Source of the DNA: Ectocarpus siliculosus
Taxonomy: Eukaryota; Sar; Phaeophyceae; Ectocarpales; Ectocarpaceae
Assembly: GCA_000310025.1 (NCBI GenBank)
Contig: FN647938.1
Span: 541,044-605,043, forward strand
Direction: 5' to 3'
DNA: 64,000 bases
A program made the translations under genes and the position numbers. A model generated the notes under the pieces. The model had not been told where the DNA came from. It was given only the letters and a program-made list of their open reading frames with translations, and ran no database searches. The number at the start of each line of letters is the position of its first letter. Position 1 is the stretch's first letter. Below, piece by piece: positions 25,657 through 36,655 of this stretch.

Positions 25657-26300
25657 CTGACGTGTGTGAGGGAAAGAAGGGGCGGGAACGGATGGTGAAT
25701 GGCTCATCCGGCAAATATGGAACATCTCACGGAACGACAATTTGCCGGAACAAAAAAAAGAAGGAAACCCAGCTAGGCAGATTCCAGAGTAACGGTGCGC
25801 TGTTGTGGTCTTCAACAAAACAATAAAGCCGTTTCTGGTCTCTGCTCAGTGCCTCCTAACACCATTAGCGGCCTAACTGAGGCGAACGCCTTCAATGTCA
25901 CAGGCCAACCACACCAACTACACTACCCACAAAAGGGCAGAATAGTATCTACATAGATGCTAAACAACACAACACAATCAAGAATAATCTACACCGTCCT
26001 TAAGCCACTGCTAAACTAGGCCGGGGGTGTATTTCCCGCCCGAGCTGCATCGGTGAAGCCAATCCCCTCTCACATGCCAATGCACGAAACGGAAGCACGT
26101 GTGGGGGTGCTCAGGATCAAGACAGCCGTGGTGCGCCTGCATGCTCCATTCCAACAACAAAGAGAGGCAAGCCTGACACGTGGTATCCCTCCCCCCCCCC
26201 CCCTTGCTACAATACATCGGGAATTATCCATGCTGCACTCTTCTCAAAGCCGTACACAGACACCTCAAGGGAGGCCACCATGCCAAAAATACAGTAACAG
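25657..26300. other. Spacer with a diverged dispersed repeat
   Basis: At about 25826-25915 is a diverged member of the repeat family seen at 28967 and 34187 (GGTCTCTGCTCAGTGCCTCC core and a TGTCACAGGCCAA block). No exon of the minus-strand gene could be identified here, although its 5' end must lie upstream of 25656. Confidence 0.5.
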
Positions 26301-26310
26301 GCGGAGAAGC

Positions 26311-27215
26311 GGCACCGGGGTGCGCAACAAAATACATGCACGGCATATGATGTAATCTCATTTCCGCGCCGGGGTCGGTGAGATCGCACCCGTGAGATCG
26401 CACCGGGTGCGATCTCGCCGACCTCCAAATCCAAGATTGAGCTATTTTTGAGCTGCCGGAAAGAGGAATGCGTGCACCTTTTACATGTGGGGAGGATGTC
26501 AGCGGAGCGACACTCCTTTTTATGTACGATACTGATGTTCGGTCGCGGTTCACGCGGGATGTCAGTTGTTTTCATTTAACCGGCATGGAAGTTGCCAACC
26601 GTACACTCAACCAAGCACACAACATACAAGCCGTAACATACCCCACGCTACCGTGCACAACAAAATCGTACTATACTAGTATTCGTGTGAAGGAAGACCG
26701 AAACGAAAGCGGGAGACAACCTGTGATACCGTATGTACCGGTACCCCGCATTGAAACCACATCGTCTGTTGTCCTTGCCACGCCTTAAGCCAAACTAGCA
26801 TTCAAACCCCATGACCACTCGCTTTATGGAAAGGACAGCCGCTACACGTACTAGTCTACGCATAGCCTACGCCTTGTCTTTGCCGGTGTGCTCCCCACCA
26901 GCAACAACGGCACCTACACGGCCCACGTCTGCTGTAGTTACACTGCTTTACGCCAACTGAGGTGGAGATAGGGCACCGGTCAGGGAGATGGTGCCGGAAT
27001 GCGTGCCTACAACACCGCCGAGCACTACTGCACCTCCGTGTACTCCATTGGGCATTGCACCGGTCGGAGAGATCGCGCCGGGGTGCCTTGAAAAAAGCAA
27101 AACGAAATGATGTAAATACTGTTCCCGAGACGGGGTCGGAGAGATCGCACCGGGGTGCGAAAAAAAACAGAAAAGCATGTGTTTAAATTATCGCACCCGG
27201 TGCCATCTCTCTGCC
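26311..27215. repeat. Scattered ~80-bp repeat with GAGATCGCACCGGGGTGC core
   Basis: Units built from CACCGGGGTGC, an A-rich stretch with ATGATGTAAAT, and GGGGTCGGAGAGATCGCACC occur at about 26311-26392 and, as two tandem units, at about 27056-27160. Partial or inverted versions lie at 26394-26416, 26966-27000 and 27196-27215. At 26394-26416 the core forms a perfect 11-bp inverted repeat around a single G. No coding function is visible. Confidence 0.7.
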
Positions 27216-28149
27216 TTACAGGCGCTTGAAATTGGAACCCTGGTGTATGTCGCATCCCACGGTGACAGGTCTTGCACGACAACACATCCAGTATAACAGT
27301 ATAACCCTGGCCCTTTCAGATATTTACATTTTTCAATCCCTCCGGCAAAAGCGGTAATTGTAAGACCGTTTCGGCATTTTTTTTGGGGTCAAACAAAACC
27401 CTCGAACCAAAAGAGGGTCGGCTTTTTTTTTCCCCTCAATATGACCCAACGAATCCATCTTCATCTTTGTAGCAATGAGTCAAAGATTACAGTAGATTGG
27501 CAATTAATCCATGAATCCATGGCGTCAGCGACTGTTTGAATATTTTAAAATATGTTAGCCGGCAACGTTTTTTTGTCTGAGACGGGCCCACTTTCCGCCC
27601 ACGGCTCAGACAAACACCTCTCACCAACCTCACCTTATCTGAAGCGTGGGTTCCTATTCAGTTGTTCCAGAGTTTTGAGCAGCAACAGAGTAGTAAACTA
27701 CAAAAAGATGGCATCGCAGGGTACAGAGTCGTTCGAGCCTTATGTCAACACCACTGGACAGACCTGCTCCTCCTGTGCGGTGTCTGTCCACAGGTATGTA
27801 TGCATGTTGTGATCGCTGTGGAAGGAACCGACAAGGAAATGTGGGATGAGACAAGCCGTCAAAATAGAGCAGTAGAACTCCCAGACCATGAGCTGTAGGC
27901 CACTCGAACTGCTGGGAGGTGGCCCAAAAGGGACCGCCTATGCAGGATTTCAAGAGTATCTAGAAAAAGATTTAAGGGAGGGGGCACGCAAACCCTATCC
28001 CTAACCCTAACATCAACCCCAAAGCACGGATTGAATACTTTATCCCATATGTTTGCTTAATCGATTTTGCTGCGTAGACTTAGGGCTAGGGTTGGGGTTT
28101 AGAATGCCGCAAAAAAAATCGCTGTGTGAGGGTGATTTCTGGGTGGAAA

Positions 28150-28182
<33 letters not shown>

Positions 28183-28920
28183 ACATGCTGCTGAAACGCC
28201 TCCTCTCTCTTTCGCTTGATTCGGCCAACCAGGGGGGGGAAGTTGCCACGTCATAAATAACAAAAACATTAAGCAAACATAATATTGTTCCTATTTTCGG
28301 ATCTTTTGATGCCAATATTGTGCCTGGGCAATTTTGTCTAAGAGCAAAACGAAGCATTTTTCCGAAACTACCCAATATTCGCTTGCGAAATCGGAAGAGC
28401 TCGCACTGGAAAATTCGAAAATTCCTCGATCTGCCTCCACTCCGGTGTCAACAATATGCACAGTAAACCCTACGCCAGTAGTAGTGCACCCTACCCGAAA
28501 AGCAAGCAAGACTTTTTGTTTCATCGTTCTTGTTTTGTTTTCTTAATGTGACACAACGATTACGATTCCATCAAATTCCATCTCTATCCATAGAAAAGAG
28601 TCTACAATAGTTCTTCGAAATTGCAAACGAGATCTTCTGGCTCTAGCATTTTTGTACCCAGTCTTGGCATTATTTTGGGATTAGCAACTGGCACGAATTA
28701 AATGTGAAGACAACAGCAACAATAACAACAACTACTGCTGTACTTCCTACGACGGGACAGGGAAAGAGAGTTAACGAAACAAGAAGAGGCTCTCCGGTAG
28801 GAAGATGAGCCCCTTGGCCCTGGAGACAGGGCGTTGACGATAATCGTTTTGGATTCCGGAATGTACTGCACACACAAACCCATCCGTTGACAACAGGTCT
28901 ACCTGCATGCAGGGTGTTGG

Positions 28921-28966
<46 letters not shown>
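27216..28966. other. Spacer with telomere-like motifs and microsatellites
   Basis: No supported gene. It holds short inverted telomere-like tracts (27990-28100), a (CTG)10 run at 28151-28182 and a (TTG)n run at 28922-28966. Homopolymer-rich stretches near 27370-27435 look non-coding. Confidence 0.55.
27990..28100. repeat. Inverted pair of interstitial telomere-like motifs
   Basis: AACCCTATCCCTAACCCTAA (27991-28010) is a degenerate CCCTAA array. TTAGGGCTAGGGTTGGGGTT (28080-28099) is a degenerate TTAGGG array in the opposite orientation about 70 bp away. The two tracts are nearly complementary over about 20 bases. Confidence 0.8.
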
Positions 28967-28967
<1 letters not shown>

Positions 28968-29400
28968 CTTCACATTAAAAACCGTTCCGATCTCTCTCTA
29001 CCCAGTACCTTCACATGTCCGTACTGATCCAACACTTGACGCGGTCGATTCCCGTGGTCACAGGCTAACTTACCCTAAAAAGGTACACTCAAATAAACTG
29101 GCACCGGGGGGTCCCCAAGTCAATAGAAATCAACGACAGATATTCTGGAGTCCTCCGCTCCCTCTGCGCGCTATGCGAGGTAACAACTTAGACTAGGAGT
29201 CAGCCTCACGGGCCAGAGAGAAAGAGGTACACCCCCTTGGTTCAATATTGGTGCTTCACACGCAAGCGGAGACAAGGCCATCTGACACAGAAATAGAGAG
29301 AAAAAAGAGCGACAAAGAGAAAAAAGAGAAAAAGAGAAAAAGAGAAAAGGAAATCAGGAAGAAAAGAGAAAATAAAACGAAAAAGAGCGAGGACAAAAAG
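28967..29400 (+). repeat. Dispersed SINE-like repeat, copy A
   Basis: The body 28967-29290 is nearly identical to 34187-34515, in the same orientation. Both follow a (TTG)n run and both are followed by a purine-rich A/G tail (here to about 29400). A B-box-like GGTCGATTCCCG occurs at about 29042, and a head with CCGTTCCGATCTCTCTCTAC. Head, body and simple-sequence tail are typical of a short retroposon; the family is not one I can name. Confidence 0.75.
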
Positions 29401-29570
29401 AGACCAGGCCGAAAATAAGAAGAATATCAGACAGAATAAGGCACACGGTGGAGAGACCACTAACGAACGAACAAGCAATCACGCAAACATGGCCACCAAC
29501 CAGCGATACATGTGGGGGTTGGTGAAATGGTGCAGAGGAATGGTTGCAATCTGCGCTGGATGTACAGCAG

Positions 29571-30475
29571 TACAGTAGCGGCTACGGTTTAAGAGAGGGT
29601 CGTGCCAAGCATGCATTTCTCTCTTAAATCGGTCATTCTCTAATACCGTTTTAGCTGCGGTATAACAGAATATTCTCTTAAAACATATCTCGATTTAAGA
29701 GAATATTCTGTTATACCGTAGCTAAATCTGTAAGATCGTGGAACATGGACACCCTCGTGCCAACTACTGTCTTAAGAGTTCATGGAGAGCGTATTATTGA
29801 TGTCACATACATAACCCAGCTAGGGTCAGCACCTTAGGCTAGTTCCACGTTCCACACACCGCTTTATCTGTTGGTCGGCGAGCAACATGGACCCACGTCA
29901 CGGTGTACTCTCTTCGAACTCGGGAAATTAGTATGTCACGGTGTCGTGCGACACATTTAGTGCGTGTGGATAAACAGTAATTGTTACAGGTGTGCTGCAT
30001 TCCTCTTCTAGAACTACAACCAGAGCCCACGGATGCACCAGCATCCAAGAATAAATCCGTCCACCCACCCACTGAATCACCCACTGAATGATCCACCCAT
30101 CCCCTGCACGCAACAAAACCCAACACTCACAACTGTTAAAAAAAGTCTCGAATACACAGATGCCATGTATGTACTGCCCACAACCGGCTTTGCATGGGTG
30201 AATTGTGAAGTTCGGCGGCCCTGGCGTGTTGTCGGGCATAGCGCAGCGATCGCCCGCTGCGCAGGGCATGGTGTCTGCAGCCGTGTGTGTGTTGAGAGCT
30301 GTGTGATGTGTGAGATGGCTGCGTGACGTGGCCTCCAGAAGCTCGATTTGAGAGAAAAACTCCGAAATAAGCCAAATTCTATCTTAAATCGATTTTGGTC
30401 GTGCCAAGTGAGTTTTCTCTCTTAAACCCGTACTTTTACTTAAACATTTTACACTAAACCGTAGCCGCTACTGTA
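29571..30475. mobile_element. 905-bp TIR element (MITE), TA-flanked, Tc1/mariner-like
   Basis: The two ends are perfect 21-bp inverted repeats, TACAGTAGCGGCTACGGTTT (29571-29590) and its complement ending at 30475. If the outer TA is the duplicated target, the element starts with CAGTAG, the arrangement expected for Tc1/mariner-type elements. Subterminal CTCTCTTAAA and GTCGTGCCAAG blocks recur near both ends. There is no transposase frame, so it is non-autonomous. Internally, 29650-29682 and 29694-29726 form a 33-bp stem with one mismatch and an 11-base loop. Confidence 0.85.
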
Positions 30476-31759
30476 CCATACAAGTACGACCCCGGAGACA
30501 GTGCTTCGGTATTGGTAACCTATGGTTCCTGCACTTGTAAAGTACAGCAACGCCATCGCAAGCCTGCTCAGTGATGCAGTGTCGGAGATTTGTCTGTGGA
30601 ACTATGATTTTTGTCGCATGTTTTTCATTAATTCTTTTGAGACGGAAAGGGACGCTTCGGGGAAAGGTGGCGTCGCAGTTTGGCCCCCACGCAAAATGCC
30701 GCAAATTCGTACCTTGAAGGAACCAAGTTGTCTATGCGTACATGTGTCATGTGCATAGTATACTGAATGCAGTGCGGACACATGCCGGAACGTGCGGGGA
30801 AGCAACCCAACAACCGCACCGGTCGGACTTCGGCACATCGGCACGTTATGTAGCAGTCACAAAACGCCTGTAGTGTGGTATCTAGAATAAGAACAGCGTT
30901 CCACGGTCGTTTCAGATCCGTTTCCGATGTAGACAACGTGGGTACACAACAATAGGGCCACCGGGTTATGGCCCCGATCTGCAAGCTGGGGAGCTTCTGC
31001 TGCTGTGCACAACGTATATATGCCTACAATGTAGACGAGTTAGTCTACATGCTCAACGCGATCCCGGAGTATCATTTCTTTCGTGTTCCAACGGCATATC
31101 ACACCTTCGAACCAAACAGCAGGCATCCGAAGTCCAGTCCATATTTCACCCAACGACAGACCGAAGTTTTTAAATTCCACGGCCCTATGCATTCAAACTA
31201 TAAACCCATTTTGCACCGCCGCATTGGCCGTGTTACAACCTACCTGCGTGATGAGTCCTACCTATGGGTGAACTTGCCTTCTCTCTTGCTCATGGATGGT
31301 GTGTCTCGGGGTGCGATAGTAGCAGAGGCAGACAGCAAAGGCGGTGGTTCTTTTTCAACGCGTCCGAAAGAAGCGTCGCCCCGCCGCAGCTCTTCTCCGC
31401 GTACTGGTACCCCTGTACTCCTCTACCCGCAGGTTCAGACGCACCCCGCCGAGCTCACGTAGGCCGCACTCACGCCCACCACCACGAAGGACGAACGCAC
31501 GCTGCCGGGGACCGATGTCTACAGCAATTCTACGCTCTGTCTCTTGTGTCTGTTAAATGAATGGAATGTGCGTTCAAACGCAGCGGGGAAGAGGGGCACG
31601 CGCAACCGAGAATGGGTGGAGCGTGGGGGGTGATTCATCGAAACCCCCTCAAACACCAAGCCGAGCTGGACACAGACAGGAACAACAGCCACATGGAAGC
31701 CGGAGCACAGACAGAGAGGGGCACGGCTGGAGGCTTTTGCACTAACAAGGGCAGGGGAA
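30476..31759. other. Spacer upstream of the FYVE-SYLF gene
   Basis: No supported gene. The proximal few hundred bases before 31760 should hold the promoter and 5' UTR of the FYVE-SYLF gene. No clear TATA element is evident. A Ser/Pro/Arg-rich open frame around 31330-31462 has no supported continuation. Confidence 0.5.
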
Positions 31760-34700
31760 ATGATGACGGCCGCCTTCGGCGATGAATCGGCTAGCTCCAT
31801 GAGCCTTCTTCCGCCAATTGAGGTACGTCCTGCTCTGGGTACCGTGCTGTACACGTCAACTTCAATTTCGTCCGCCGACCTCCATCGTTCGCGATGATGA
31901 GTAGGGTTCGTCATCCAGACTACCTCCCGTACTTACCGTGCCTCACCCAAGCGCCCATCACCCTGTCTGAGCATCATGCATAAGCTCTCTCATTTGAGGA
32001 GTATTATTTCTGCTAGAAGTACCGCGGGTGTCGGGTGTACAACTGCACTACACTGCTGTGTAGTTTAGGTCTGTGTTTTCTGCTTCACGTACTGCAGCGC
32101 AGTGCTGTGCCGTTGTGTGCGAAGACTATTACACAAGCAACGGCGGTGCCGTGAACGCGCGAAGTTCTGGTGGCACAGGCTACACTTGTTCCTGAGTCGT
32201 ATGATGTGTCGCCGGTGCTCTCAGTACATTTTTTACGCCTGCATGTGTGGACGCAGTGGATAGGCCGCCATCCCACAATCCCTATATTCGCACTTCGGAC
32301 CTCCAACAGATGCAAGCACGGGCGGTGTGTAGTACGATGGTAGCAATATGCGTATGTACCAGCTGGGGGAGGAGGCGCCCATATATGACTCATTTTGAAG
32401 CTGGCCAATGGAACGAGGGGGGCATGTCGCGCTCAACTCAAGAGTCGCACTCTACTACTGCTGTACACTTTTTTTTCGGGTCCCGTTATTTGGTTAGGTT
32501 TCAATTTAGAAATACGAACATAGAGGCAGTTGCCAAATTCTCATTTCGACTCTGCTGCACATGTATGGATGTGAAGCAACAGGAGGCCAACCACCACGCG
32601 CAAAACTCGAAAGACTAGTTATCATCGTACAAGTTTATCCCGCTGTGTGCGAGAAGTTCGTTTTTGCGACCTAGTTCTTCCATAGTATGCATACACCGCT
32701 GCGAAAAGACGACAATTACGCTGCCCTCCCCCTTTTTCTAGTCGACCGTGGTCGTCGCGGTTCTTTACAAAGCTGTGAGGTTATGTTTACTTTCAACAAA
32801 TGCTGCCAGCCACGGGAAGGCATGCTAGTTCTACGGAGATTTTATTTCAATCGTCGTGTGTGCCTCTTTACTTATTTTCTGACCGTGTGCGGGCTGGCCG
32901 CTACGTTATTATACATGTTACAGGGCTCTGGCGGCGATACCGGGGAGGATGTAGATGGAAACCCACGAGAGGCGGCGCGACTACTGGAGGAGGAAAACCC
33001 CCATCATCAGGTGCGATGGAACTGTGCTTCTCTTTTTTATCTGCCGTGTGGACGCAAAGGATTATAGTATGGTACATGTTTTTTTTCTTGTGAGGTTTGC
33101 GCTTATTTCTTTTCTGCCGCTGAGTGGCGTTCCTTGACGGAGAGAAAGGGAAGGAGCAGCAGGAAATGTTTTTGAAGAAGGTCACACGATATCTTCCGCA
33201 ACATGATCGGACGGCTCAGAGCTCCAGCCTCCTTTCTCAGAATCGCTTGCTACTACCTCTTGGAAGGTGATCTTGTGTCCATCCTCAAACACCCCTCATT
33301 CCTCTTGCTGTCCTATCCACACCCCCCCGCCGGCCCAGCCGTCCTACAACGGCCAACGCCACGAGCAGCAAGACGTGCCAGGCAGGCAACTCATGGAAGA
33401 CAGGTGGCCCAGCGGACAATACTCCTCCTTGACAACGGTACCACCAGGTGGTGCTAGTGGTGGCAGCCCCAACGTAGCTTGGCAAGATCCAAACACTACC
33501 ACAAGTGCTGGCGAAGGAGACAGCGACGGCATGGTTACTCCCGGACAGGGCCAGGCCGGACTAGCCCCGCTTGACGAGCAACCTCCCCCGGATCCGTTTG
33601 CGATGGAGAGGCCGCCGATCGCCAACGGCGGGCGGGGGGGGGGGGGCGCCGTGGGAGGTGAAATTCGCGCGAAGCCCCCAGTCGCACCACGGCCGGCAAG
33701 GTATAGCAGTGGCGTGGCTGTTGGTCTGGTAGTGCAAGATGTAAGATTAGCGTTGCCGGACTCCTGGTGGTCTGGCTGGATGGATGATCGTCAAGCGTTG
33801 AAATGAAGCTTTTTTAACTGTACGCGTTTTAGGGCCGACGTCCAAAATAACATGAAAGGGTGGCGTCCGACGATTTTATGACTTCTCCGGGGTTGACCTC
33901 TTCGCTTGTACCGGCCGAAGCTGGTGGGCCTGGAGTCAGAACCGGCTTGTGTTGACATCGAAAAACTGGGCACGTGAGGCATAGCGCCGCCGCTCATCTG
34001 CTTGCGACCCAGCAGTGCCAGCCACTGCTGTACCACACCAGTAACACATGCGCTGGCGGGGTACTAACACCAACACGCTCCAACACGCCGTCGTGCCTTG
34101 GCCTCCAATGCAGCGCGTACCCAAAGCCCCGTCAAGACTTGGCCGCATTCGTTGCAAAGAAGGGGTTGTTGTTGTTGTTGTTGTTGTCTTCACATTAAAA
34201 ACCGTTCCGATCTCTCTCTACCCAGTACCTTCGTATGTCCGTACTGATCCAACACTCGACGCGGTCGATTCCCGTGGTCACAGGTTAACTTACCCTAAAA
34301 AGGTACACTCAAATATACTGGCCCCGAGGGGTCCGCAAGTCAATAGAAATCAACGACAGATATTCTGGGATCCTCCACTCCCTCTTCGCGCTATGCGAGG
34401 TATCAACTGAGACTAGCAGTCACTATCTATCATGGGCCGGAGAGAAAGAGGTACACCCCCTTGGTTCAATCTTGGTACTTCACAACGCAAGCAGAGACAA
34501 GACCATCTGGCACAGAAAAAGAGAGAGAAAAAGAGAGAAAAAAAAAAAGAAAAAAGAGAAAAAAAAAGGGTATGACGGAACCGATCGTTGCGAAAGGTGG
34601 GTTCTACAGGCTTATGACCCCCGCCCCCGTATGTATTCTTCATGTTAATCTTCCGCTGTTCGCGCAGGAGGGAATGGAACCTGACCACGACCAAGCCGTC

Positions 34701-36586
34701 TCCGAAGCTCTCGTCCACCGCGGTTGGCGCTACCGGCGCCGCGAACGGCCACATTTCCAGCGATGGCAAGGGCGTCGGTGTGGCGGGAGTAGGAGGTGGG
34801 AGCGTGGCAGGCGGTGGGGGTGTGGGCCTGAAGCCCCCCAAGTGGTTGCCCGACGAGGACACTTCGTCGTGCTCGGGATGCGGGCGAGATTTTGATTGGG
34901 CGAGACGAAGGGTGAGGGTATGCCCGTTGTGCGGGGAGAGGGGGGAGGGTCACGTCCACAGAGGAAAAGCTCCCAACACTGGTGTTCCACGCGTGGTTCG
35001 GGGCAATGGATTATTTGGATGTATTCACCTGCTACATCTGCGCCTGTGCGTAGCGGATATGTTATTCTCTGCTGGCAGCGCCGTAATTTTGTCAACTAGT
35101 CCGATAGAGATGCAGAGACGTCTTTGGCGGGTTTGTCGTGTTTGTTCGGTATGTTGAGCGTGGTCATAACTGCTGCCCCCTTGTAGGTCGTGGGTCTGTT
35201 TCAGGCCGTCGTTTCCCCGCTCCCACCCCCCGCTCCCACCCCCCACCCCCACGCCCCGCCGGACATGTCTTTCATTGCACAGATCCCCAACGTCGTGGCC
35301 TTGCCTCTTCCCACACCTTATTTTCGCAAATGGCGCCCCTTTTCCCGGCAACTCCTCCTTCGTTGTGCTGTACCACGGTGCTGTTATTGTGTGTCTGGCT
35401 CCTGTGGCATCGTCAGCACCACTGTCGCCTCTGCGGAGGCATCTTCTGCTATGCGTGCAGCCAGTTCCGCGCGTTGTTGCCGCGATCGTTCGGGTCCCGA
35501 GACCCTCAGCGCCTTTGCCAGCCCTGCAACGCTAGGGTTGCGCCGCTGCAGGAGATGCTGGCCGGTGGGTGCTCTTGATGTAAACTTTTGCGCGCTAGTG
35601 GCGGTGTGAGCAAGGAAGAATTGGGTTCGGAGCGGCGTGTGTGGTCGCATGATTCGCTACCACACTTGTGTTTATCGTTGGTGAGGGGGGTCAAAGGGAA
35701 CAGGTGGTGTGTAGCCTAGGATTACCTCTTTGGAAAGTTAAAGCTGTGAAACCTTTGCTGCAGCGTTTTGTAGAAAATGTTTTTTTTACGATCACAGAAA
35801 GACTACTCGCTTGACTATAACTTCGCACGCTGTGTTATGCGAAACTGCAAGTGTCGCGAAGATTCCACAAGCCCTTATGATGTTGTACATGGTAGATTAG
35901 TCAGGCTGCTAGATTGTGGGACCGAGTCGCTGTAGTGTGGGCAATGCGGTGAAGGGAGGCGACGTGTGTCAATGGCGGGAAAAGTGTGTCTAGAAGTCTA
36001 AGGTCATTAGCAGTATACCGTTTGGTTCGGCAGACGGGTTGTACGGTTGTACCCGTCTTCGCCCATGGCTGAATCGTGCCACCACAATCCACAATTAGCG
36101 AAATCCCTAGACGGCATCGAAATCTCCTGCGGATTCATGCACGAGTTGCTGCATGCATGCTTACACGAAACACTTGGAATATGCCCCCACTGCTGCTGGT
36201 CGCACCCCTGCCTGCCGAGCAGAGAGCGTTAGCAACGCCGTCAAGGAGAACGATGTGGAGCGGGGAACCGTGGCCTCTTACCTCAACCGCCCGATCGTCT
36301 TCACGCTGGGAGCCGAGGTTCGGAAGGCCGCGTACACCATCCACAACTTCTCCAAAGAGTGAGTGAAGTGAAAAGCGGACGCGGAGTGCAGCCTATGCCA
36401 GGGTGTTCTATCGCGTCTGGTCTTGGTCGGTGGCGATGTCGGTGGCTGGGTCGCCCTTGGAAGTCGCTGTCTGTTTTGTTGTGCTCTTTGGTTGGAGGCA
36501 CGGTGTCTCTGCCGTCGCAGCTATCCTGTTCTGTTTCACCATGTGTTCGTCGTGGTTGCCGTTGCTATCGCTGTTGCTCTTGGTGT

Positions 36587-36655
<69 letters not shown>

